From JAKANT01 sp035502095 (GTDB lineage: Bacteria > Pseudomonadota > Gammaproteobacteria > Burkholderiales > Burkholderiaceae_F), in assembly GCA_035502095.1 (NCBI GenBank), contig DATJUX010000028.1, positions 62,001 to 126,000 of the forward strand: a DNA stretch of 64,000 nucleotides. The letters run 5' to 3'. This document shows positions 18,406-26,941 of this stretch, piece after piece. The notes under the pieces are model-generated. The model saw only the letters and a program-made list of their open reading frames with translations. It did no database searches and had not been told where the DNA came from. Each line of letters opens with the position of its first letter. Within the stretch, counting starts at the first letter, position 1. The translations under genes were made by a program, and so were the position numbers.

Positions 18406-19686
18406 TCACGTTTTGCGCCGGCCGAACAGCGCATTGAGGAGGATCGCGCCGAACGTCGCGGTGCCGATACCGCCGAGCGCGAATCCGCCGAATTTCAGCG
18501 TGAAGTCGCCTGCACCGAGCACGAGCGTGACTGCGGCGACGATCAGGTTGCCGTTGTCGCTGAAGTCGACCCGGTTCTCGACCCAGATGCGTGCACCGGC
18601 GATCGCGATCAGACCGAAGACGACGATCGAAACGCCCGCGAGCACCGGTCCCGGAATGGTCTGGATCACGGCGCCGAACTTGGGCGAAAAGCCGAGCAGG
18701 ATCGCGATCAGCGCAGCGACCACGAAGATGATGGTCGAGTAGATCTTGGTCACCGCCATCACGCCGATGTTCTCCGCGTAGGTGGTCACGCCCGTGCCGC
18801 CGGCCAGGCCGGCCACGACCGTCGCGATGCCGTCGCCCAGGAACGCACGCCCAATGTACGCGTCGAGATTGCGCCCGGTCATGGCCGCGACCGCCTTGAT
18901 GTGGCCGAGATTCTCCGCGACCAGCACGATTGCCACCGGCGCAATGAGCAGCATCGCGTCGGCCTTGAAGTGCGGTGCTGCCAGCCCCGGCATGCCGATC
19001 CACGGTGCGCTCGCAACCGCCGAGAAATCGACCGGCTTGCCGAAGCCCATGCCGTTGGTGAGGATCGCGTAGATCACGTACGCAAGGAGCAAGCCGATCA
19101 GGATCAGAAGCCGCTGGATGAAGCCGCGCGTGAAAACGGCGACCAGTCCCACGCACAGGAACGTCACCGCCGCCATCCACGCGTCGAACGTCGAGGCGCC
19201 GACGCTCTTGACCGCGATCGGCGCAAGGTTGAGCCCGATCACCGCCACGACTGCCCCGGTGACGACCGGTGGCATCAGCCGCTCGATCCAGCCGGTGCCG
19301 CTCAAGATCACGACGATGCCGATGATCGAATACACGATGCCGCACGCGATGATGCCACCCAGCGCGACGCCGATGTTCGCGTTCGCGCCTTGGCCGGCAT
19401 AGCCGGACGCCGCGATCACGACGCCGATGAAGGCGAAGCTCGAACCGAGGTAGCTCGGGACGCGCCCGCCGACGACTACGAAGAAGATCAGCGTGCCGAT
19501 CCCGGACATCAGGATCGCGACGTTCGGATCGAAGCCCATCAGGAGCGGCGCAAGCACGGTGGCGCCGAACATCGCGACCACGTGCTGCAGGCCGAGCGCG
19601 ATCGTCTGCGGCCATGGCAGCCGCTCGTCGGGCGCAATCACGCCTTCGGTCTTTTGCGTCCATTGCGGAAACCAGGTCGCAGCCAT
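18406..19686 (-). CDS. uracil/xanthine permease of the NCS2 family (UraA-like)
   Basis: The 426-residue polytopic membrane protein has about 14 hydrophobic segments and is close in length to E. coli UraA (429). GGTGVTTYAENIGVMAVTKI is the family signature in the carrier core, and LGLQHVVAMFGATVLAPLLM is the conserved N-terminal region. It imports uracil or a related nucleobase by proton symport. A strong AAGGAGGAG site lies upstream of the ATG at 19686, which selects that start over the open frame further upstream. It converges with the lipid kinase gene, with six bases between. Confidence 0.9.
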   Translation of the reverse strand: MAATWFPQWTQKTEGVIAPDERLPWPQTIALGLQHVVAMFGATVLAPLLMGFDPNVAILMSGIGTLIFFVVVGGRVPSYLGSSFAFIGVVIAASGYAGQGANANIGVALGGIIACGIVYSIIGIVVILSGTGWIERLMPPVVTGAVVAVIGLNLAPIAVKSVGASTFDAWMAAVTFLCVGLVAVFTRGFIQRLLILIGLLLAYVIYAILTNGMGFGKPVDFSAVASAPWIGMPGLAAPHFKADAMLLIAPVAIVLVAENLGHIKAVAAMTGRNLDAYIGRAFLGDGIATVVAGLAGGTGVTTYAENIGVMAVTKIYSTIIFVVAALIAILLGFSPKFGAVIQTIPGPVLAGVSIVVFGLIAIAGARIWVENRVDFSDNGNLIVAAVTLVLGAGDFTLKFGGFALGGIGTATFGAILLNALFGRRKT

Positions 19687-19818
19687 CGATTTCTCCTCCT
19701 TTTCGTTTGTGCGCGGCGACATCGGCGCCCGCTGCACGTTTGTTGGATGGCAAGGCGGCGCGAGTCTACGCGCGACGCGACGGCGCGCTGCAACGGTCCG
19801 GCTCGGAGGCAATGCGGA

Positions 19819-21438
19819 CTAGGCGAGGACGGGCACGGCGCCGCCGCTCAGCTGCGCGGCAAGCTCGCCCGCAAGCTTGCCGACGATGCCGTAGATCGAG
19901 AGCTGCGGATTGGCGCCGATCGAGGTTGGAAAAATCGAACCATCGAAGACCGACAGATTGTCGAGCTGGAAGTGGCGACCATGGCCGTCGACCACGCCGC
20001 GACGTTCGTCTGCGGCCATGCCGCAGCCTCCCATCACATGGGCACTGACGACACGCGCGAGCAGGGGTTTGAGCGGCAGCTCGGCGATCGCTGCCCGCGC
20101 GGCCGCGAGCGTCGTGTAGCCCTCGGCACGCTCATGCACGGGATAGACCTTCTTCGCTCCCGCCGCGAACTGGATCTCTGCCATGGTCAGGAGCGCACGT
20201 CGTACACCATCCCAAATCGTGGGCGTAAGCGGATACTCGAGCACGGGCGTGCCGTCGTCGCCGAGCGCGACGCTGCCCCCGCGACTGTCCGGGTGGAAGC
20301 CGTCACGCAGAAGCGCGATCTGCACGTGCGTGTTCGGGAACTGGCGCATCAGTTCGGCGTGGGCCGCGCCGAAGCCCGGCAGGGTCGAAGCGAACAGCAC
20401 CGGGTGCAGCGGCGGCACCTCGAGCTTGAAGCCGAGCGGCCCGTCGATCGGATCGCGCTCCAGGAAGTGATCCGAATAGACCGATTGCGGCGCACCCTGG
20501 TACCCGTCGACGCGCGACTCGAACAGCGCGGCGGAGACGACGGTCGGGTGGAGGAAGGTATGCAGGCCGAGCCGGCGATAGGGGTCCGGCGCATCGGAGC
20601 GGAGCAACAGGCCCGGGCTGTTGATGGCGCCGCCCGCGACAACGAAATGGCGCGCGTGGATCGAGATGGTGTTCGACGTCGGTGTCAGCCCGTCCGGCGC
20701 GAGGGCAACACAGTTCAATCGTTCGACGCGGTTGCCCGCGAGTTCGAAGCGCAGTGCGCGCAGGCGCGTGTACAGCCACGCGCCACGGTCGAGCGCCGCC
20801 GGAATCGTCGTCACCAGCATCGATTGCTTCGCGTTGGTCGGGCAGCCGACGCCGCAGTAGCCGAGGTTCCAGCAACCGCGCACATTGCGGCGGATCGTGC
20901 CGACGGGTATGCCGAGCGCCGTCGCACCCTTCTTGAGGAGATCGTTGTTCCGGTTTGGCGCTGTCTGCCAGGGTTCGATGCCGAAACGCGCCTCGGCGCG
21001 GGCAAAGTGGGGATCGAGGGCTTCCGGGGTGTAGTCGATGAGGCCGAACTGCTGGCGCCAGTATGCAAGCGTCGCCGCCGGCGTGCGGAAGCTGGAGGTC
21101 CAATTTACGGTCGTCGAGCCGCCGACTGCTCGGCCCTGCAGGATGGTGATCGCCTTGTCCCGGGTCTTGCGTGCAGCGGAGTCCCAGTACAGATTGGGAT
21201 ACGCATCGGCTTCGCGCATCTTGAAGTCGTGCGAGCTCTTCAGCGGTCCCTCTTCGACCAAGACCACTGCGAGTCCGGCGCGTGACAGGAGCTCGGCCGC
21301 CACACCGCCGCCGGCACCCGTTCCGACGATCGCGACGTCGCACTCGACCTGGCGCGGATGGGCAAGCCTCGAGGCGTCGACCACCTTCCAGCCGCGCGCG
21401 AGGCCCTCGGCAACGGGATCGTTGATGGATGCCGTCAT
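19819..21438 (-). CDS. GMC-type FAD-dependent oxidoreductase
   Basis: The 539-residue protein has an FAD-binding Rossmann motif (VAIVGTGAGGGVAAELL, about 34-50), the GMC second motif around AVGGSTTVNW, a Cys-rich patch (GCWNLGYCGVGCPTNAKQ) and the C-terminal HVMGGCGM and GANPQLSIY segments. It oxidises an alcohol or sugar; the Cys-patch type is seen in cholesterol oxidase-like and long-chain alcohol oxidases, which would suit the fatty alcohol theme of the window, but the substrate is not determined. It overlaps the upstream Tat-signal gene as ATGA, suggesting a two-subunit enzyme. Confidence 0.86.
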   Translation of the reverse strand: MTASINDPVAEGLARGWKVVDASRLAHPRQVECDVAIVGTGAGGGVAAELLSRAGLAVVLVEEGPLKSSHDFKMREADAYPNLYWDSAARKTRDKAITILQGRAVGGSTTVNWTSSFRTPAATLAYWRQQFGLIDYTPEALDPHFARAEARFGIEPWQTAPNRNNDLLKKGATALGIPVGTIRRNVRGCWNLGYCGVGCPTNAKQSMLVTTIPAALDRGAWLYTRLRALRFELAGNRVERLNCVALAPDGLTPTSNTISIHARHFVVAGGAINSPGLLLRSDAPDPYRRLGLHTFLHPTVVSAALFESRVDGYQGAPQSVYSDHFLERDPIDGPLGFKLEVPPLHPVLFASTLPGFGAAHAELMRQFPNTHVQIALLRDGFHPDSRGGSVALGDDGTPVLEYPLTPTIWDGVRRALLTMAEIQFAAGAKKVYPVHERAEGYTTLAAARAAIAELPLKPLLARVVSAHVMGGCGMAADERRGVVDGHGRHFQLDNLSVFDGSIFPTSIGANPQLSIYGIVGKLAGELAAQLSGGAVPVLA

Positions 21439-21929
21439 AGCGTGGGCGGACCCGGGTAGCCGATCGAATCCCAGGTCGACCGGTCGGCATACCACGACCC
21501 AAGCACGAGATCGTGCATGGCCTGATACCCGACGACAAAGAGGTCGAGCGAACTCGTGCGCCAACGCTGCAAGAACGCCGCCGCTTGGTCCGGCTGCGCG
21601 GTATCCCAGTCGAGGCCCGCGAGCCAACGCCCCGGGTGCGAGGCCAGCAACCCGAACAACTGACCCAGCTCTGCGCGGGTCGGCGCGGGAAGTCCGTCGA
21701 TGGCCGCGAGCGTGCGGGAGAGCGCCTGCCGCTGGGCTTCCTGGCCCGCGCCCGATTCGATCGGCAACATTCCGGCCAGGAGTGCGGGAATGACGGCCTT
21801 GAGAACCGTTCGTGCGTCGGCGCGGCGCGCTTCTGCGGTCCGGCTGCTCCCGAAGCGCAGCGCGACCGCGCCCGCACCCAGGACGGCTACGCCAAGAATC
21901 GAAAGGCCGAGGAATGTACGGCGTCGCAT
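21435..21929 (-). CDS. Tat-signal small protein partnered with the GMC oxidoreductase
   Basis: The 164-residue product starts MRRRTFLGLSILGVAVLGAG, a twin-arginine signal with a hydrophobic core. The rest is helical with no cofactor motif, resembling the small 'subunit 3' proteins that accompany periplasmic GMC dehydrogenases. An alternative GTG start at 21974 would add 15 residues before the Arg cluster. Neither start has a clear ribosome site. The stop overlaps the GMC start by four bases, so coupled translation and complex formation are likely, with export of the partner by hitchhiking possible. Confidence 0.72.
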   Translation of the reverse strand: MRRRTFLGLSILGVAVLGAGAVALRFGSSRTAEARRADARTVLKAVIPALLAGMLPIESGAGQEAQRQALSRTLAAIDGLPAPTRAELGQLFGLLASHPGRWLAGLDWDTAQPDQAAAFLQRWRTSSLDLFVVGYQAMHDLVLGSWYADRSTWDSIGYPGPPTL

Positions 21930-22054
21930 CGCAGGGTCGGGTTCGAACGAGAAGGCGTTTCGCGTAATCTGCACCGCATTCTAGGAAGGCCACATAGAAC
22001 GCCACGTCTAAAGGCGGGGCGCAAGTGTGCTCGCTCGGACAGTCCACCGCGAAG

Positions 22055-22732
22055 ATGCCGCAAAGACAGCGACTGGCAGACGCTCTCGCGCGGGTCATGA
22101 CGCTGCGCCGGGCGCTGATGGCCGATCCGCAGATGGTGCAGCGCTGGCAGGCCGTCAAGCGATATCAGTCGGAGCGATTGCGGCGGACCTATGCCGATCT
22201 GCTCCTCATACCGCGGTACGGCGCGGCCGCGCAGTTCTTCCTCGACGATCTCTACGGGGAGCGCGACTTCGAGCAGCGCGATCGCGAGGCGTTGCGCGTC
22301 GTCCCGAAGCTTGCGCGCATGCTGCCGGAGCGCGCCATCGAGACCATGGCGCTCGCGGTGGAGCTCGACGAGCTCTCCGAGATTCTCGACGCCAGGGTCG
22401 CCGGCAACATCGAGTTGCCGCTCGACGATGCGGGCTACCGGCGCGCCTATCGCGGCGCGGGCACGCGCCCGGAGCGCGAGCGCCAGATTGCGATGGTCGA
22501 TGCGATCGGCCGTGCGCTCGACGGACTGGCGCGCCTGCCGCTGCTCACCAGCATGCTGCGCCTGATGCGCGTGCCGGCGGAGGCGGCGGGCCTGGAGCAT
22601 TTGCACCGCTTCCTGACGCGTGGGTTCCACAGCTTTCGCGCCATGCATGGTGCCGGCGAGTTCCTCGATACCGTGCGCCGGCGCGAGACCGCGCTGATGG
22701 AAGAATTGTTCGGCCCCTCGCCTGGGAGCTGA
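22055..22732 (+). CDS. FFLEELY-motif family protein, function unknown
   Basis: This 225-residue soluble helical protein contains FFLDDLYGERDF around residues 67-78, a variant of the FFLEELY motif that names a conserved proteobacterial family. It is rich in Arg and Leu, with no signal peptide. The start is placed at the ATG at 22055; a GTG at 22025 would add ten residues. It is divergent from the GMC operon and convergent with the RDD gene, 13 bases away. No function is known to me. Confidence 0.72.
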   Translation: MPQRQRLADALARVMTLRRALMADPQMVQRWQAVKRYQSERLRRTYADLLLIPRYGAAAQFFLDDLYGERDFEQRDREALRVVPKLARMLPERAIETMALAVELDELSEILDARVAGNIELPLDDAGYRRAYRGAGTRPERERQIAMVDAIGRALDGLARLPLLTSMLRLMRVPAEAAGLEHLHRFLTRGFHSFRAMHGAGEFLDTVRRRETALMEELFGPSPGS

Positions 22733-22745
22733 CGCGGGTCCGGGG

Positions 22746-23264
22746 TCACCGCTCGCGGACGATGCGGGTCGAGGTCAGCCGATCGTGCAAAAGCCGCCGC
22801 TTGGAATCGGCCAGCGCGGGCATGAGCAACGCGACGAACCCCACGGTGCACGCGACGGCCCCGAGCAAGCCGTGGCCGCCGAAAAGCGCAACCCAGATCG
22901 CTCCAGGGATGAGCAGGTGCCAGGCGAGGACGTAGCGCAGCACGGCGGTCGCCAGACCAGGCGGGCGCCCGCGCTTGTCGAGCAGCCTCAGGTGCCAGGA
23001 CTTCATCGCCAGGGTCTGGCCGCTTCGCCCCCACTGGTAGACAAAGTAGATCCCCAGCGTGACGAACAGCAGCGCCTGCAGGATGGCGCGCTGAGTGCCC
23101 GACATGGGGTAGGTCCAGCGCGCGAGCGCCAGCACCGCGTAGGTGACGACGAAAGCCACGCCGAACAGCAGGACGGCCTCGTAGGTCATCGCGGCGAGGC
23201 GGATCGCCAGCCCGGCTGGCCGGTTTTCGGAACCTTCTGGCGAGTTGACGCGCGGCGTGCTCAT
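22746..23264 (-). CDS. RDD family membrane protein
   Basis: The 172-residue protein has the RDD pattern: an N-terminal RLAAMTYEAVLLFGV segment, where the usual Arg-Asp pair is represented by Arg and Tyr-Glu, then membrane helices, and a cytoplasmic GQTLAMKSWHLRLLD stretch. About four helices span the inner membrane. It is last in the sigma factor-DUF3619-DUF3106-RDD operon. Some RDD proteins are sodium/proton antiporters, but this is not established for the group. Confidence 0.85.
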   Translation of the reverse strand: MSTPRVNSPEGSENRPAGLAIRLAAMTYEAVLLFGVAFVVTYAVLALARWTYPMSGTQRAILQALLFVTLGIYFVYQWGRSGQTLAMKSWHLRLLDKRGRPPGLATAVLRYVLAWHLLIPGAIWVALFGGHGLLGAVACTVGFVALLMPALADSKRRLLHDRLTSTRIVRER

Positions 23265-23321
23265 CGGAATTCACGATCATGCACCGGCTTCGAGGGCCGG
23301 CTGCCCGCGCGCCGCGTGTGT

Positions 23322-23867
23322 CTAGGGCTTGCTGGTGCCGGCCTTCGGGTCCGACGGCGAGTCGGGCTTCGGCTCGGGCTTGGGCGCGCCGCGGCGCGGC
23401 GGCTCGGTCTTCTTGGTGGCCTTTTCGGCCAGCGCCTGCTTCTTTTCAGGCGGAAGCTCCTGGTACTGCTGGACCAGCGACTGGCGCTGCTCCATCGGAA
23501 GCTCGTAAGCGCGCTGAAAGTTCATCCGCGCCGTGTTCCGCTGCTCCGGCGTCAGCTTGACGAACTCCGCCATCCGCTCGTGCAGCCGCTTCTGCCCGTC
23601 GGGAGACAGTTGCGAGTACTTGTTTGCGACATCCAGCCACTTGAGCTTGCGGCTGCGATCGAAGGTTTCCCAGTCGTTGGCAAGGGGTGCGAGCGCCTCG
23701 CGCTGCGCCGGCGACAGGTCCTTCCAGGTCGGCTTCACGCCAGCCGTTGCTGGCGCGGCCTGCGTGGGTGCGGCGCCAGGGCCCGGAGACTGGGCCAGGG
23801 CGACCACCGCAACGCAGGCGAGCGCCAGGGTGAGGATGAATGCAGGCGTCACCGCCATCCGAGCCAT
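23322..23867 (-). CDS. DUF3106 domain protein, exported
   Basis: The 181-residue precursor has a signal peptide (about residues 1-26, ending VVALAQS) and a helical DUF3106 domain. The domain repeats a Ser-Pro or Thr-Pro-Glu-Gln-Arg motif: LSPAQREALAPL, LSPDGQKRLHERM, LTPEQRNTARMNF, and a Pro-Pro-Glu-Lys version. The tail is rich in Pro, Lys and Glu. The repeats resemble periplasmic stress sensors of the CpxP/Spy or ZraP kind. It lies 18 bases from the DUF3619 gene in the sigma factor operon, so a periplasmic role in a sigma-dependent response is plausible. Confidence 0.82.
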   Translation of the reverse strand: MARMAVTPAFILTLALACVAVVALAQSPGPGAAPTQAAPATAGVKPTWKDLSPAQREALAPLANDWETFDRSRKLKWLDVANKYSQLSPDGQKRLHERMAEFVKLTPEQRNTARMNFQRAYELPMEQRQSLVQQYQELPPEKKQALAEKATKKTEPPRRGAPKPEPKPDSPSDPKAGTSKP

Positions 23868-23885
23868 TTGCGCTGGATGCCTGCC

Positions 23886-24293
23886 CTATTGCGTCTCGCC
23901 GGTCTTCAGCAGCACTCCAAACCCCTTGTCTGCGTAGGCCTGCACCGGAGCTTCATCGAGCAGGAGCGCGAAATCGAGGTCGGCGATCTCGTCCATCGAC
24001 CGGGTGCGCTGCCACTCGTGCACGCCGACGAAGCCGAGCAGCAGCACCACCAGCGGCACCGCCAGCCCGAGGCGCTGCAACCAGCGCCAGGATCCGTCCT
24101 GATCACCTTCCAGCCCGGGGCCGGAAGCGACCTGCAGCGGCCGCACCCACGCGGTCTCCGGCGCGGTGGCCGGATATTTCGCGAGCGCCGCCTTGCGCGC
24201 CTTTTCGAGGCGGTAGGTCGTCTTGTAGTCCATGCGCTGAACCCCCTCGTTGAGGGCCTGCCGGACCCGATAACCGAATTCAATTTCGTTCAT
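23886..24293 (-). CDS. DUF3619 single-pass membrane protein, possible anti-sigma factor
   Basis: The 135-residue protein has a cytoplasmic N-terminus of about 70 residues (MNEIEFGYRVRQALNEG), one membrane helix around 72-92 (LGLAVPLVVLLLGFVGVHEW) and a short periplasmic tail. Its ATG overlaps the TGA of the sigma factor gene. This topology and coupling are those of anti-sigma factors, although no zinc-binding anti-sigma motif is visible. DUF3619 is a betaproteobacterial family found in this neighbourhood. The anti-sigma role is inference. Confidence 0.8.
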   Translation of the reverse strand: MNEIEFGYRVRQALNEGVQRMDYKTTYRLEKARKAALAKYPATAPETAWVRPLQVASGPGLEGDQDGSWRWLQRLGLAVPLVVLLLGFVGVHEWQRTRSMDEIADLDFALLLDEAPVQAYADKGFGVLLKTGETQ

Positions 24294-24853
24294 AGGCTGA
24301 TACCACGCGCGCGCAAAGCGCGTGCCAGAGCGTGAGTGGCACGCGAACAGTGAGTCTTGACGCTTCCTTCGGAACATCCCATCGCCGCAGCCGTTTCCGC
24401 CACGTCGTAGTCCTCCCAGTAACGAAGCAGGAAAGCCTCTCGTTGACGGGCAGGCAGCTTGCCGATTTCTTCCTCGATGATGCCGACGACCTGGCCGCGT
24501 TCGACCTTGTCGGCGGCACTTTCCGCCAAGTCGGATCCTGACAGCGCTTCCAGCGTCTCGAGCGGATCGGTTTCTTCATCGGCATTTGGCGTCAGCGCGG
24601 AAAACAGCGTGACCCAGGTATTGCGGACCTTTTGCCTGCGGAAATGATCGTGGATCGCGTTCTGCAGTATTCGCGTGAAAACCAGGGGTAGTTCGGCCGC
24701 CGGTCGTTCCGCGTAATGAACCGTCAGCTTCACCATCGCATCCTGAACGATGTCGAGCGCGGCGTCGTCGTCGCGCACGGCAAAGGCGGCCTGCTTGAAC
24801 GCACGCCGCTCGACGCTGGCCAGGAAATCCTCGAGTTCTTGTTTGGATGCCAT
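24290..24853 (-). CDS. RNA polymerase sigma-70 factor, ECF subfamily
   Basis: The 187-residue sigma factor has region 2 at about residues 15-85 (DDDAALDIVQDAMVKL, then RILQNAIHDHFRRQK) and region 4 at about 130-182 (LPARQREAFLLRYWEDYDVAETAAAMG, a helix-turn-helix that reads the -35 element). Between them is a longer acidic linker. The ATG at 24853 is preferred over an open frame to 24925. It heads a four-gene operon with DUF3619, DUF3106 and RDD proteins and is probably autoregulated. Confidence 0.9.
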   Translation of the reverse strand: MASKQELEDFLASVERRAFKQAAFAVRDDDAALDIVQDAMVKLTVHYAERPAAELPLVFTRILQNAIHDHFRRQKVRNTWVTLFSALTPNADEETDPLETLEALSGSDLAESAADKVERGQVVGIIEEEIGKLPARQREAFLLRYWEDYDVAETAAAMGCSEGSVKTHCSRATHALARALRARGISL

Positions 24854-25181
24854 GACGAGGGACCCGGTGGGCGCACGAACGCGCAGCCAGGGACGGCCCT
24901 GCGCAAGGTCCGTCGATGTTAGCAAGCGCGATACGTGGTTATCGGGATATGAGCGGGTGAGCGCCGTCGCGCTGGTGACGTCGGCAGCGTGGTTTGCGGA
25001 TCCTGATGCGCTGCGGTATCTTCACCGATCTTGCACGACGAGAGAATTCGCGAACTCGGAGCAGCCAACCCAGTTGTTTTCGATCTAGCCAGCTAACAGG
25101 CGCTTTGCCGCACCGGCCGTCACGAGCGGCTATGGAACGGCATCCGATCAATCTCCAGTGGACCTTGAGAGGATCAGCAGA
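24854..25181. other. 328-base intergenic region between the sigma factor and ilvB
   Basis: This divergent spacer must hold promoters for the sigma factor operon and the ilv operon. I found no convincing -35/-10 pair. A GTG-initiated frame at 24957-25088 (43 codons) is not enriched in Ile, Val or Leu codons compared with its surroundings and is not followed by a clear hairpin, so I do not call a leader peptide. GAGAGG at 25167-25172 is the likely ilvB ribosome site. Confidence 0.5.
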
Positions 25182-26939
25182 ATGTTGTCCATCAGCGCAG
25201 AGATGAACCGCGCGGAAGCCAAGTCCGCGCCGATTACAGGCGCCGAAATCGTCGTTCGGAGCCTGCAGGAAGAGGGAGTCGAGCACGTCTTCGGGTATCC
25301 GGGCGGCGCGGTTCTCTACATCTACGACGAAATCTTCAAGCAGGACAAGTTCCAGCACATCCTGGTGCGGCACGAGCAGGCGGCCGTTCACGCGGCCGAC
25401 GCGTATTCGCGCTCGAGCAACCGGATCGGTGTCGCGCTCGTGACGAGCGGCCCTGGCGTGACCAATGCCGTCACAGGCATCGCGACCGCGTACATGGATT
25501 CGATCCCGATCGTGATCATCACCGGCCAGGTACCGACGCCCGCGATCGGGCAGGACGCGTTCCAGGAGTGCGATACGGTCGGCATCACGCGCCCGTGCGT
25601 CAAGCACAACTTTCTGGTGAAAGACGTGCGCGAGCTGGCCACCACGATGCGCAAGGCGTTTTATATCGCCGCCAGCGGACGTCCGGGACCGGTGCTGGTC
25701 GACATCCCGAAGGACGTCACGATCGCACGCTGCCCGTTCGAGTATCCGCGTCAGCTCGGCATGCGCTCGTACAACCCGGTGGTCAAGGGCCACCAGGGCC
25801 AGATCAAGAAGGCGGTGCAGCTCCTGCTGACCGCCGAGCGGCCGATGATCTACGCGGGCGGCGGCGTGGTGCTCGCCGACGCTAGCGAGCAGCTCAATCG
25901 GCTGGTCAACCTGCTCGGCTATCCCTGCACGACCACCCTGATGGGGCTTGGGGGCTTCAAGGCAAGTGACAACAAGTTCGTCGGCATGCCCGGGATGCAC
26001 GGCACCTACGAGGCGAACATGGCGATGCAGCACTGCGACGTGCTGCTCGCCGTCGGCGCGCGTTTCGACGATCGGGTGATCGGCAACCCGAAGCACTTCG
26101 CGCAGAACCCGCGCAAGATCATCCACATCGACGTCGATCCGTCGTCGATCTCCAAGCGCGTGAAGGTCGATGTGCCGATCGTCGGCGACGTCAAGGACGT
26201 GCTGATCGACCTCATCGCCCAGATCGAGGGGACGCAGAACCGCCCCGGTGTGCCCGCGCTGAAGGAATGGTGGACGCAGATCGGCGAGTGGCGCAAGCGC
26301 GACTGTCTCAAGTACGACCGCGCCGCCGAGATCATCAAGCCGCAGCACGTCGTCGAGACCCTGTGGCGGGTCACGCAAGGCGACGCGTTCGTCACCTCCG
26401 ACGTGGGCCAGCATCAGATGTGGGCGGCGCAGTACTACCGCTTCGACAAGCCGCGGCGCTGGATCAACTCCGGCGGCCTGGGCACGATGGGTGTCGGCAT
26501 TCCCTACGCGATGGGCGTCCAGATGGCGAACCCCGGCGCGCAGGTCGCCGTGATCACCGGCGAGGCGTCGGTGCAGATGTGCATCCAGGAGCTGTCGACC
26601 TGCAAGCAGTATCGGATGACCCCCAAGGTCGTCAATCTCAACAATCGATACCTCGGGATGGTCCGTCAGTGGCAGCAGATCGACTACGGCAGCCGCTATT
26701 CGGAGTCGTACATGGACGCGCTGCCCGACTTCGTGAAACTGGCGGAGGCGTATGGCCACGTCGGCATGCGCATCGACCGCCCCGCCGACGTCGAGCCGGC
26801 GCTGCGCGAGGCGTTCGGCAAGTATCGCGACCGACTCGTGTTCATGGACTTCATCACCGACCAGACCGAGAACGTCTGGCCCATGGTCAAGGCGGGCAAA
26901 GGCTTGACGGAGATGCTCCTCGGTAGCGAGGATCTTTAG
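25182..26939 (+). CDS. ilvB: acetolactate synthase large subunit
   Basis: The 585-residue ThDP enzyme condenses two pyruvates, or pyruvate with 2-oxobutyrate, as the first common step of Val, Leu and Ile synthesis. The N-terminal domain has GYPGGAVLYIYDE and the catalytic Glu in RHEQAAVHAADAY. The C-terminal ThDP-Mg site reads GEASVQM ... NLNNRYLGMV. The ATG at 25182 is chosen because GAGAGG lies nine bases upstream; an ATG at 25203 is the alternative. The regulatory subunit gene follows after two bases. Confidence 0.96.
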   Translation: MLSISAEMNRAEAKSAPITGAEIVVRSLQEEGVEHVFGYPGGAVLYIYDEIFKQDKFQHILVRHEQAAVHAADAYSRSSNRIGVALVTSGPGVTNAVTGIATAYMDSIPIVIITGQVPTPAIGQDAFQECDTVGITRPCVKHNFLVKDVRELATTMRKAFYIAASGRPGPVLVDIPKDVTIARCPFEYPRQLGMRSYNPVVKGHQGQIKKAVQLLLTAERPMIYAGGGVVLADASEQLNRLVNLLGYPCTTTLMGLGGFKASDNKFVGMPGMHGTYEANMAMQHCDVLLAVGARFDDRVIGNPKHFAQNPRKIIHIDVDPSSISKRVKVDVPIVGDVKDVLIDLIAQIEGTQNRPGVPALKEWWTQIGEWRKRDCLKYDRAAEIIKPQHVVETLWRVTQGDAFVTSDVGQHQMWAAQYYRFDKPRRWINSGGLGTMGVGIPYAMGVQMANPGAQVAVITGEASVQMCIQELSTCKQYRMTPKVVNLNNRYLGMVRQWQQIDYGSRYSESYMDALPDFVKLAEAYGHVGMRIDRPADVEPALREAFGKYRDRLVFMDFITDQTENVWPMVKAGKGLTEMLLGSEDL

Positions 26940-26941
26940 CC

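Noticed and set aside
24957..25088. 43-codon GTG-initiated frame upstream of ilvB considered as an ilv leader peptide
   Set aside because: Few branched-chain codons (Val and Leu scattered, one Ile at the end), no clustered run, no ribosome site and no hairpin after it.
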